Shown here in pieces: positions 1 through 5,818 of a stretch of DNA of 6,188 nt. The translations under genes were made by a program, and so were the position numbers. The notes beneath the pieces are model-generated. The model ran no database searches. It was not told the origin of the DNA and saw only the letters and a program-made list of their open reading frames with translations. Position 1 is the stretch's first letter, and every line of letters begins with the position of its first letter. Source of the DNA: JAAZMI01 sp050942615 (GTDB taxonomy: Bacteria > Bacillota > Dethiobacteria > DTU022 > UBA8154); the NCBI GenBank assembly GCA_050942615.1, contig JBMNNQ010000075.1:1-6188 (forward strand). Reading direction: 5' to 3'.

Positions 1-723
1 TAAGGAGGCTTCATGTTCCTTGATTTTTGACCACTCCTTTAAAAACCTTTCCGGGTGCTCCTTGCTCAGGACGACGCTTGACTGCCTGTTACCCTCACTT
101 TCCTTTGCCACCAAATTTAAAATGTTCTCTTGGCGGTAATCGCAGCAGATAGCGCGATGTGGTTCTGTTACAAAATCTGCCAACCCCTCCCCCAGCCAAT
201 GGTAACGCCTGGCCCAGCGGGAATCTGTGTTCATGCCCTGCTGTACTACAGACCAGTCACCGTTTTCTGTAAAAAAGATGCAATGGTGGTAAAGATCAAA
301 ACCATCCTGCAAGGCTGTGTTATCCACTTTGGCCACCAACCGGCTGGTTTTCTGCAGATCTGCCACATGCTGCCGGAGGGCATATTTATTGCCGGCGGCC
401 TCAATTTCCCGGGGTGTCTGCAGAGAAGTCTTACCCTTTCCCCCGGCAATAAAAAGGCCCAGCTCCTTTTCCCGGCCTTTAAGGCCATCCTTAAGGGCCG
501 CACAAGTTGTGGTGGTGAGCCCGGAGGAATGCCAGTCAAAACCCAGGATGCAGCCCAGAGCCTGAAACCAATAGGGGTCCGCCACCCGTCTTAAAACCTC
601 TTGCGCTCCAAATTCTAGCACAATGGCTTCAATAATCAGGCGTCCTAAATATTTCATTTTCTGAAAAAGCCAGGCTGGACATTTTCCCCCGTGCAGGGGC
701 AGTCTGGTAGTTCCTGTGCGCAT
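1..723 (-). CDS. DUF763 family protein, N-terminal part (runs off left edge)
   Basis: The minus strand is open from an ATG at 723 to the window edge, giving 241 residues without a stop. I recognise the DUF763 family, a conserved archaeal and bacterial family of unknown function. Landmarks are the N-terminal MRTGTTRLPLHGG, FQALGCILGFDWHSSG (about 53-68), the glycine-rich FIAGGKGKTS (91-100), SRLVAKVDNTALQDG (127-141), YHH (145-147), QQGMNTDSRWARRYHW (161-176), EPHRAICCD (187-195) and NLVAKES (203-209). The start at 723 keeps the family's typical first residues; the internal ATG at 657 would remove them. AGGA lies only 2-3 bases before the ATG, so the ribosome site is weak. A good promoter sits just upstream, so the gene is probably transcribed on its own. 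From memory, family members are well over 300 residues long, so the C-terminal third is missing here. No signal peptide or membrane segment is seen. The runs of invariant H, D, C and K residues suggest an enzyme or nucleic-acid-acting protein, but that is inference only. Confidence 0.9.
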   Translation of the reverse strand, partial: MRTGTTRLPLHGGKCPAWLFQKMKYLGRLIIEAIVLEFGAQEVLRRVADPYWFQALGCILGFDWHSSGLTTTTCAALKDGLKGREKELGLFIAGGKGKTSLQTPREIEAAGNKYALRQHVADLQKTSRLVAKVDNTALQDGFDLYHHCIFFTENGDWSVVQQGMNTDSRWARRYHWLGEGLADFVTEPHRAICCDYRQENILNLVAKESEGNRQSSVVLSKEHPERFLKEWSKIKEHEASL

Positions 724-752
724 TTTCCTGATACCCCGCTTTCTCTGACCCT

Positions 753-782
753 ATTATACTGAAAGCAGGGGGAACATGTAAA
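753..782 (-). promoter_or_regulatory. Sigma-A type promoter of the DUF763 gene
   Basis: Read on the minus strand, TTTACA (782-777) is followed by an 18-base spacer and a perfect TATAAT (758-753). Transcription would begin near 746, leaving a leader of about 23 nt before the ATG at 723. It lies just downstream of the terminator of the preceding gene, which fits an independent transcription unit. Confidence 0.65.
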
Positions 783-820
783 CCCCGCCGCAGAAACCCC
801 GTTGGTTGATATTTAAAGTC

Positions 821-853
821 AAAAAGGCCGCTTCTGAAATAGAAAGCAGCCTT
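821..853 (-). terminator. Rho-independent terminator after the VOC gene
   Basis: On the minus strand a stem with 5' arm 853-841 (AAGGCTGCTTTCT) pairs with 3' arm 835-824 (AGAAGCGGCCTT) across a 5-nt loop. The stem has one mismatch and one bulge, and is followed by a T run (825-821, then GACTTT). It lies about 95 nt past the stop of the VOC gene and just before the DUF763 promoter, so it separates the two units. Confidence 0.65.
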
Positions 854-872
854 CATATTTTGACAACCTGGA

Positions 873-889
873 CTGTGCCTGGGGCACAG
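873..889. other. Short perfect hairpin in the VOC gene 3' region
   Basis: CTGTGCC (873-879) and GGCACAG (883-889) form a 7-bp perfect stem with a 3-nt loop. No U tract follows immediately on either strand, so it is not a complete terminator by itself. In the minus-strand transcript it sits between the VOC stop codon and the terminator at 853-821 and may stabilise the 3' end. Confidence 0.35.
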
Positions 890-946
890 CCGGTCTTGTT
901 AGCTTTTTAAAACCTTGTGCGGGGCCCTGTAATGCAGCGGGCTCTG

Positions 947-1342
947 TTAATCAATAATTTCCAACAGCACACCAAACATGTCCTTAGGGCTGATGAAGGT
1001 ATATTTGCTTTGCCGCCATTTGCGCGGTTCGTCATCCAGGATAGGGACACCTTTTTCACGCAGCTTGACTACAGCCTCTTCCACATCGGGTACCTTTAGG
1101 GAGAGAATGAAAACCCCTTCCCCCCTTTTTTCAATAAATTTTGCCACTTCCCCATCCGGTGCAGTGGAGGCCACCAGTTCGAAGCCTACTTCGCCGATAT
1201 AATAGCGCACTACATCAATTTTTTCTTTTTCATCCATGTAACGATCATCGGGTTCCAAATCAAAAATGCGGGAAAAATAACTTTCTGCTTCCTTCAGGTC
1301 CTTAACTGCAATACAGATGTGGTCAACTTTTTCCAGTTTCAT
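947..1342 (-). CDS. VOC family protein resembling methylmalonyl-CoA epimerase
   Basis: This 131-residue protein has the vicinal-oxygen-chelate / glyoxalase fold, with two beta-alpha-beta-beta-beta modules starting with VDHICIAVKDLKEAESYF and, from about residue 78, FILSLKVPDVEEAV. It is most like methylmalonyl-CoA epimerase: VAKFIEKRGEG (66-76), LREKGVPILDDEPR and the final GVLLEI are family hallmarks, and the length is usual. That enzyme interconverts (2R)- and (2S)-methylmalonyl-CoA using a metal bound by two His plus Glu/Gln residues. Here H8, E55 and E128 are in place, but the segment that normally reads EGIHHIAF is EGVFILSL, so the second metal histidine is absent (F78/I79). Epimerase activity is therefore doubtful, and 'VOC family protein' is the safe name. 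The start is supported by AGGAGG at 1354-1349, six bases before the ATG. The neighbours are not propionate-pathway genes, and a terminator follows. It is a cytosolic protein with no signal peptide. Confidence 0.88.
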   Translation of the reverse strand: MKLEKVDHICIAVKDLKEAESYFSRIFDLEPDDRYMDEKEKIDVVRYYIGEVGFELVASTAPDGEVAKFIEKRGEGVFILSLKVPDVEEAVVKLREKGVPILDDEPRKWRQSKYTFISPKDMFGVLLEIID

Positions 1343-1730
1343 TTTTTTCCTCCTGTTCTAAGGAACATTTGTTTCTACAGAACTTATTTTTCTGGTAAAA
1401 TTAACAATTTAATAATGCAAAATAGATGCCAATTGCAGTTAATATCCCCTGAAAGGCGATACAGGGACAACCCGGGGGGGGCTGGAGGATCTTTATTGCT
1501 TCCCAATTTTTCAGGGAAAACATTCAGTTTTGAAACTTTCTTACAAATATTTGCAACAATGAAACATGCATTAATATTTTAAAAGTATAATCCCTTTTCC
1601 AAAAAGTATCCAATATTTCCCGGGTGTTGTCTGGCAGGGTTTTATGGACCATTTTTGCTGACTTTGATGCAACCTTGAGCAACCGGGAAACATACTGTGG
1701 GGAAATGGACAATATGCATCTGCCCCGGTG
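1343..1730. other. 388-bp intergenic gap, no convincing gene
   Basis: This is the A/T-rich spacer between the treZ stop and the VOC start, both on the minus strand. Visible items are the VOC ribosome site AGGAGG (1354-1349), a small GTTC-TAAG-GAAC inverted repeat at 1355-1366, a CCCTG/CAGGG inverted repeat at about 1447-1466, an eight-G run at 1474-1481, and a plus-strand TATAAT at 1586-1591 with no matching -35 box. A 62-codon minus-strand frame (1712-1524) starts with TTG, lacks a ribosome site and resembles nothing I know. I see neither a strong terminator for treZ nor a clear sigma-A promoter for the VOC gene, though one must probably exist here or further up. Confidence 0.5.
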
Positions 1731-3536
1731 TTATGCTGGTGGTTTTTCCTCTACCACGAGCAGGTTGCCTTTATAGAGTGTTTTAGTTTCACCTTCCACC
1801 GGCCCCCCATATTTTTTCCATTCAGAGTTAAGGATCTGTGTCCCCTGAGGGCAGGCGATCTCCACTTCATCTGTGCCTAAGTTAAAAATTCCGGTTAATT
1901 GATATCCCTGGTGCCATCTGGTAAGCGTAATTATTTTCTTTTCTTTGTCCACCTGCACACCGGTTTGTTTTTTTTCCAGGTGGCAAAGGGCGGGATGGGT
2001 CTTTCTTAAATTGATCAGATCCTTATAAAAGTTAAAGATTGCCTCATTTTCTTCCCGCCATTGGCTACGGGGCGTTAACCGGGACTTATAAAAGGTATGA
2101 TCATCCTCCGGATCGGGAAAGTCCCCCCAGCCGAAATCCATGAACTCATCCCTGCGGCCGCTTGAAACAGCTTCCTTCAGCTGGGGATCCTCGTAGTTGG
2201 TAAAAAAGAGAAAAGGATTTTTTTCAGCATATTCCTCCCCCATAAAAAGTAAAGGTATATAGGGAGCAAAAAACATCAGCCCGCAGGCTGCTTTTAAAAA
2301 AGGAAAATCCACCAGCGCTGAAAGCCGCTCACCTCCGGCACGATTGCCAACCTGGTCGTGGTTTTGAACAGATACGATAAATTGGTTCCCCGGGTTTAGG
2401 GAGGCATCAGTGCCTCGGTTTTTTTTCCAGAAGGGAGAGTATTCACCGGTATAGAGGTAATTTTTATAAACCTTTTCCAGATCTTCCAGCCCATTGTAAT
2501 CTTGATAATAACCTTGTTTTTCAGCGGTCAAGGCGGTATGAATAACATGGTGGAAGTCATCCATCCATTGGGCATCCAGACCGAACCCCCCTTTTTCCGG
2601 GGGGTTAATAATTTCAACATTATTTTCGTCTGTTTCGGCAATCAGTACTATTTTACGCTGATGTTTGTTGGCCACTGCCTTGGCAGCGGCAGTTATTTCT
2701 TTTAAAATATGGGTTTTGCTTTCATCCCGGATGGCATGGATGGCATCTAGCCTTAAGCCATCGAAGCGAAATTCTTCCAGCCAATAGCGGACGTTTTCTA
2801 CAACCATTGTTCGTGTAAATTCGCTGTAACGGTCGTCATAATTTACAGCTGCGCCCCAGGCGGTCTGGTGCTTGTCAGTAAAGTATGGGCCATATACCGG
2901 GAGGTAGTTTCCCTCCGGGCCGAAATGATTGTAGACCACATCGAGGATGACGGCGATCTCTTTTTGATGGCAGGTATCAATAAGTTCCTTCAGATCGTCA
3001 GGGGGGCCATAATTTTTGTTGACACTAAACAGGTTGGCGCCGTCATATCCCCAGTTCCATTTGCCCGGGGTCTGGATCACCGGCATAAGTTCCAGGGCAG
3101 TGATCCCTAATTCCTGCAGGTAGCCAATTTTCTCCAGAACCGCCCGGAAGGTGCCCTGCGGGGTAAAAGTGCCGGGGTGTATTTCATAGATAACCAATTC
3201 CTCAAGATCCTTGCCTTTCCAGTTTTCGGCCTGCCAGCGAAAACTATGGGGGTTTATAACCTGCGAAAAACCATGGACACCTTCCGGCTGAAATCGCGAC
3301 CAGGGATCAGGAAAGTCGCCCTCAGCCGTTATTCTGAATTTATAGTATAAATCCAACCCCTTTCCTTCAATAACCACACTGTAAATATGCGGGGCCTCCT
3401 CCTGCATGGGTATCATTTCTTCTGTTTTCCTGTTACCTTTCAACAGGAGGGCAACTCCCTTTTTCTCATAGGCAAAAACACGGAATTCGATCCTGCTGTT
3501 TTGCTGATCCAAAATTGTTGCACCCATATTTCTCAT
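1731..3536 (-). CDS. treZ: Malto-oligosyltrehalose trehalohydrolase (GH13)
   Basis: TreZ hydrolyses the alpha-1,4 bond next to the trehalose end of maltooligosyltrehalose, releasing trehalose from glycogen- or maltodextrin-derived chains in the cytosol. The 601-residue product has an N-terminal beta domain (about 1-100) with the TreZ-typical PDPWSRFQPEGVHG (77-90). An alpha-amylase barrel follows, with YEIHPGTFTPQGTF (117-130), WNWGYDGANLF, DVVYNH (199-204), GNYLPVYGPYFTD, GLRLDAIHAI with nucleophile D264, LIAETDENN with acid/base E301, LDAQWMDDFHH, and QNHDQVGNR with D394 as transition-state stabiliser. MGEEY (432-436) and a small C-terminal beta domain complete it. All catalytic residues are intact and the length suits the family. 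I chose ATG 3536 because GAGGTG lies six bases upstream and the protein then starts at the family's usual point; the frame stays open to 3677, adding 47 residues with no family resemblance. It is divergent from treT. The usual partner, treY, is not seen. Confidence 0.93.
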   Translation of the reverse strand: MRNMGATILDQQNSRIEFRVFAYEKKGVALLLKGNRKTEEMIPMQEEAPHIYSVVIEGKGLDLYYKFRITAEGDFPDPWSRFQPEGVHGFSQVINPHSFRWQAENWKGKDLEELVIYEIHPGTFTPQGTFRAVLEKIGYLQELGITALELMPVIQTPGKWNWGYDGANLFSVNKNYGPPDDLKELIDTCHQKEIAVILDVVYNHFGPEGNYLPVYGPYFTDKHQTAWGAAVNYDDRYSEFTRTMVVENVRYWLEEFRFDGLRLDAIHAIRDESKTHILKEITAAAKAVANKHQRKIVLIAETDENNVEIINPPEKGGFGLDAQWMDDFHHVIHTALTAEKQGYYQDYNGLEDLEKVYKNYLYTGEYSPFWKKNRGTDASLNPGNQFIVSVQNHDQVGNRAGGERLSALVDFPFLKAACGLMFFAPYIPLLFMGEEYAEKNPFLFFTNYEDPQLKEAVSSGRRDEFMDFGWGDFPDPEDDHTFYKSRLTPRSQWREENEAIFNFYKDLINLRKTHPALCHLEKKQTGVQVDKEKKIITLTRWHQGYQLTGIFNLGTDEVEIACPQGTQILNSEWKKYGGPVEGETKTLYKGNLLVVEEKPPA

Positions 3537-3542
3537 ATTTTT

Positions 3543-3548
3543 CACCTC
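3543..3548 (-). promoter_or_regulatory. Ribosome binding site that fixes the treZ start
   Basis: Minus-strand GAGGTG (3548-3543), six bases before the ATG at 3536, matches the 16S anti-SD. No such site stands before the more distal in-frame ATG at 3677, so the long form is unlikely. The downstream ATG at 3527 is too far from this site to be preferred. Confidence 0.75.
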
Positions 3549-3583
3549 AAAAACCTGCCGGCCATACCTGATCCAAAGGTAAG

Positions 3584-3623
3584 AAAAACAGACTTTTCGA
3601 ACCGCTGCCCAGTCTGCTTTTTT
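3584..3623 (-). terminator. Terminator-like hairpin in the treZ leader (possible attenuator)
   Basis: On the minus strand CAGACT (3616-3611) pairs with AGTCTG (3594-3589) across a 16-nt loop. The 3' arm is followed by TTTTT (3588-3584) and the 5' arm is preceded by AAAAAAG, so the A and T runs could lengthen the stem. On the plus strand the same stem is followed by C and six T (3618-3623), so it could act in both directions. It lies about 40 nt before the treZ ribosome site, inside the probable leader. The stem is short and the loop long, so it could be an attenuator, a divergent-transcription insulator, or chance. Confidence 0.35.
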
Positions 3624-3778
3624 GAAGGCTCGCCTTCCGGCCCGCATCATTTTTATACTAGCATAACCATCTTGCAAAATTTATATGTTGCTTTTAGAGG
3701 ATGCCGGGTTCCATATTTTACAGGGATGAAGAACCGTTTGTGGGGTAAATTATGGAAGGGCGGTCTGGCGGGCAGGCA

Positions 3779-3850
3779 GGTCAAAACGGGGTGCGATCAG
3801 GGTGCGCAGCTGCTGCAAGGCCGGGTGGGCAGGGGCCCTGCCGGCTGACC
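3779..3850 (+). promoter_or_regulatory. Structured G/C-rich leader of treT with tandem heptamer
   Basis: The segment can be closed by GGTCA (3779-3783) pairing with TGACC (3846-3850). Inside are a tandem heptamer GGGTGCG (3789-3795 and 3800-3806, 11-bp period), a TGCG/CGCA stem around it, and a near-perfect inverted repeat GGCAGGG-G-CCCTGCC (3828-3842). It ends about 26 nt before the treT start. It matches no riboswitch class that I know. It could be an RNA regulatory element or a protein operator. The function is inference. Confidence 0.3.
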
Positions 3851-3876
3851 CAAAAAGACGGAAGGGGTTGAAAAAA

Positions 3877-5121
3877 ATGCAGCTAATAGGGGTAAAAAAG
3901 AAAAATTTCAACGATTATTTGCAGTTTATAGATGCAGAAACTGTTGATGAACTGGCTTTTTTAGTGCAAAAGTTAAAGCATAAAAAAATTGCTATGATCA
4001 GTGCTACAGCTTACGGCGGGGGCGTAGCAGAAAAAATGCATTCACTGGTACCGCTGATGCAGGACCTGGGTTTGAACGTGGACTGGTGGACAATTTTAGG
4101 GCATGATGAATTTTACGGGGTTACTAAAACCTTCCATAACAGGATGCAGGGCCAGGAAGGTAAGTTAACCCCGGAACAAAAGGAAATTTATCGCAGATAT
4201 AACCAAACGAATGCCGCCCAAATGCAGGACTGGCCTTATGATATTTTCGTGATCCACGATCCCCAACCCGCAGCCCTGATTGCCTACCGGGAAAGAAGGG
4301 AACACGAAAGCTGGCTCTGGCGCTGTCATATTGATACTTCCACAGCCAATAAAGACTGCTGGGATTTTCTATATCAGTACACCAAACTTTATGATACAGT
4401 TATTTTTACCATGAAGGATTACATTCACGGGGACTACTTTAAAAAGGCCGACATTATTACACCCTCTATCGATCCGCTCAGTCTTAAGAATAAAGCCTTG
4501 GACAAAGAAAAAGCGGAGGCAATCATCAGCAGGTTTGGTATAGATCCCCTGCGCCCTTTGATCTGCCAGGTTTCCCGGTTTGATCCCTGGAAAGACCCCT
4601 TGGGGGTCATCGATGTTTATAAAATTGTAAAAAAAGAATTTCCCAGTGTGCAGCTGGCGCTGGTGGGTTCCATGGCGACAGATGATCCGGAAGGATGGGA
4701 CTATTTATATAATACCTTGCGCCGGGCCGGGGAGGATTATGATATCAAAGTGATTACCAACTTTAATGGTATTTCCGATCTGGAGGTTAACGCCTTTCAG
4801 ACGGTATCTGATATAATCCTGCAAAAGTCTTTACGGGAAGGATTTGGCTTGACTGTTGCCGAAGGCTTATGGAAAGGCACCCCTGTAATTGGTGGAAACG
4901 TCGGTGGCATCAAGCTGCAAATTGAAGATGGGGTAACGGGTTATTTAGTCGATACTGTAGAGGAATGCGCAGAAAAAACACTGACGCTGTTGAGAAACCC
5001 CCTCCTGGCAGAAGAAATGAAGGAGGCCGGCCGGGAAAAGGTAAAAAAAGAGTTCCTTGTTACAGGGAATATTTTGCATTACCTGCGGCTTTTCCGGCGG
5101 CTGGTTCAACCTGCCTTTTAA
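3877..5121 (+). CDS. treT: Trehalose glycosyltransferring synthase, GT4 family
   Basis: TreT transfers glucose from ADP- or UDP-glucose to glucose, giving alpha,alpha-trehalose, and can run in reverse. It is known from Thermococcus, Pyrococcus and some thermophilic bacteria. The 414-residue product is close to the archaeal length. It shows a two-domain GT-B fold with a glycine loop near ATAYGGGVAEKM (43-54) and WWTILGHDEFY (70-80). IHDPQPAALI (126-135) and WRCHIDTS (148-155) follow. The nucleotide-sugar site QVSRFDPWKD (231-240; R234, K239), ALVGSMATDDPEGWDY (261-276) and the GT4 EX7E pair E321 and E329 in EGFGLTVAEG are intact. The ATG at 3877 is preferred: GAAGGGG precedes it by about 9 bases and family similarity starts here. 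An upstream ATG at 3802 would add 25 residues from the G/C-rich leader. It is divergent from treZ, with which it shares the end product. No clear terminator follows. The family also includes annotations as plain 'trehalose synthase'. Confidence 0.92.
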   Translation: MQLIGVKKKNFNDYLQFIDAETVDELAFLVQKLKHKKIAMISATAYGGGVAEKMHSLVPLMQDLGLNVDWWTILGHDEFYGVTKTFHNRMQGQEGKLTPEQKEIYRRYNQTNAAQMQDWPYDIFVIHDPQPAALIAYRERREHESWLWRCHIDTSTANKDCWDFLYQYTKLYDTVIFTMKDYIHGDYFKKADIITPSIDPLSLKNKALDKEKAEAIISRFGIDPLRPLICQVSRFDPWKDPLGVIDVYKIVKKEFPSVQLALVGSMATDDPEGWDYLYNTLRRAGEDYDIKVITNFNGISDLEVNAFQTVSDIILQKSLREGFGLTVAEGLWKGTPVIGGNVGGIKLQIEDGVTGYLVDTVEECAEKTLTLLRNPLLAEEMKEAGREKVKKEFLVTGNILHYLRLFRRLVQPAF

Positions 5122-5156
5122 TTCCAGGAAAAGTATGCACTTAGGCTTTAAAATTT

Positions 5157-5185
5157 CTGACAAGCGTATTTTTGTTTGGTATAAT
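5157..5185 (+). promoter_or_regulatory. Strong sigma-A promoter upstream of the DUF151 gene
   Basis: CTGACA (5157-5162), a 17-base spacer and a perfect TATAAT (5180-5185) lie 35 nt after the treT stop. Transcription should begin near 5192, leaving an untranslated leader of about 139 nt before 5331. The leader contains the palindrome CCGATCGG (5271-5278) and no obvious gene. The promoter probably serves both the DUF151 and the sir2 genes. Confidence 0.75.
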
Positions 5186-5330
5186 AAAAGCAGTGTGCCA
5201 CTATTTAACTTTCGTGTTTGATGCAATGCCTTTTGCTATTAAAAATGACCAGGTAGCCAGGATTTTGTCGCCGATCGGTAGCAGGTTTGCAGGCAGAGGG
5301 GCACTTTTTGCTTGAAAAGCCTGAAAGGGG

Positions 5331-5774
5331 ATGGTTAAACTGTTGCAGATGAAAGTAAAAGCGGTAACTCTGGATCAGGGTGGCGGCTTTTTGGTTTTAT
5401 TGGCAGATCAGGCGGAAACCAAAGTTTTGCCCATAGCCATTGGGCCCTTTGAAGCCCAGTCTATTGCTTTAGTATTACAGGGGGGGGCTTCCCCGCGTCC
5501 GCTGACACATGACTTGCTGAAATCCATTTGTGAAAAATTGGGGGGCACCCTGAAAAAAATAGTAATTACCAATATTATCGAAAGTACTTTTTATGCTGAG
5601 CTATATCTGGATTACCAGGGGGAAGAGCTGATTGTTGATTCCAGACCCAGCGATGCGATTGCCCTGGCCTTGCGTTGGGAGGCCGCTATTTATATGGCCC
5701 CCCGGTTGGTGGAATTTACCTATGACTATGAGGATATTATTACCGATGACCAGAAAAAAGAAGATTTGCATTGA
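5331..5774 (+). CDS. Bifunctional nuclease family protein (DUF151)
   Basis: The 147-residue product belongs to the bifunctional nuclease / DUF151 family. Plant members were reported to cleave both RNA and DNA, while bacterial and archaeal members are mostly uncharacterised. Hallmarks are LPIAIGPFEAQSIAL (33-47), PRPLTHDLL (55-63), ESTFYAEL (84-91) and DSRPSDAIALALR (103-115), ending in an acidic, lysine-rich tail. The length is typical for a stand-alone bacterial member. The start is uncertain: an in-frame TGA at 5322 rules out anything earlier. The ATG at 5331 directly abuts the AAAGGGG ribosome-site-like run (5324-5330), which is too close. TTG 5343 and ATG 5349 (MKVKAVTLDQ) have more normal distances of 12 and 18 bases. 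The true protein may be 141-147 residues. It is cytosolic, with no signal peptide. The strong promoter at 5157-5185 precedes it and sir2 follows 44 nt later, probably in one transcript. A run of eight G at 5480-5487 encodes part of QGGA. Confidence 0.92.
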   Translation: MVKLLQMKVKAVTLDQGGGFLVLLADQAETKVLPIAIGPFEAQSIALVLQGGASPRPLTHDLLKSICEKLGGTLKKIVITNIIESTFYAELYLDYQGEELIVDSRPSDAIALALRWEAAIYMAPRLVEFTYDYEDIITDDQKKEDLH

Positions 5775-5797
5775 TTTTAAAACCAATAAATATAAAA

Positions 5798-5804
5798 AAG
5801 GAGG
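5798..5804 (+). promoter_or_regulatory. Ribosome binding site of the Sir2 gene, unusually far from the start
   Basis: AAGGAGG is a near-perfect SD, but 14 bases separate it from the ATG at 5819. An in-frame TGA at 5807 and no ATG, GTG or TTG between leave 5819 as the first usable start, and the protein starts sensibly there. The wide spacing may lower translation. Confidence 0.6.
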
Positions 5805-5818
5805 ACTGAGTACCAGGT

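Larger units (their letters stand above)
3537..3876. promoter_or_regulatory. Divergent treZ-treT intergenic regulatory region
   Basis: This 340-bp spacer must carry promoters for both trehalose genes. The middle (about 3645-3760) is A/T-rich. It holds TATACT at 3654-3659 on the plus strand, overlapping TATAAA on the minus strand (3657-3652), and the self-complementary TTGCAA at 3672-3677. None of these pairs with a partner box at proper spacing (TTGCAA to minus-strand TATAAA is only 14 bp), so no promoter can be assigned firmly. Next to treZ are a terminator-like hairpin and an inverted repeat GAAGG-CGAG-CCTTC (3637-3624). Next to treT is a G/C-rich patch listed separately. I find no convincing gene here. 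Confidence 0.5.

Noticed and set aside
246..539. Minus-strand 97-codon frame
   Set aside because: It is a different frame on the same strand as the DUF763 gene; the product is proline- and arginine-rich nonsense and the DUF763 frame explains the region.
130..594. Plus-strand open frame of 154 codons
   Set aside because: It is antisense to the DUF763 gene, whose minus-strand frame carries recognisable conserved motifs throughout; the plus frame shows no family resemblance.
1447..1481. Inverted repeat plus G run considered as a riboswitch or as the treZ terminator
   Set aside because: It does not fit any riboswitch consensus that I can recall, and there is no stem followed by a U tract on the minus strand.
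1524..1712. 62-codon minus-strand frame between treZ and the VOC gene
   Set aside because: It starts with TTG, has no ribosome site and no recognisable similarity; it is kept only as a note in the spacer entry.
3387..3848. Plus-strand 153-codon frame over the treZ 5' end and the spacer
   Set aside because: It overlaps the well-supported N-terminal part of TreZ, and its translation is cysteine-rich without family features.
3802..3876. 25-residue N-terminal extension of TreT
   Set aside because: It is encoded by the G/C-rich leader, has no ribosome site before ATG 3802, and TreT similarity starts at ATG 3877, which has one.
4945..5226. Minus-strand 93-codon frame over the treT 3' end
   Set aside because: It is antisense to the conserved C-terminal part of TreT and crosses the promoter at 5157-5185; it has no family features.
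5221..5256. Possible 11-codon leader peptide (MQCLLLLKMTR) before the DUF151 gene
   Set aside because: There is no ribosome site ahead of it, no attenuator pair, and no biosynthetic gene downstream that would explain leucine sensing.
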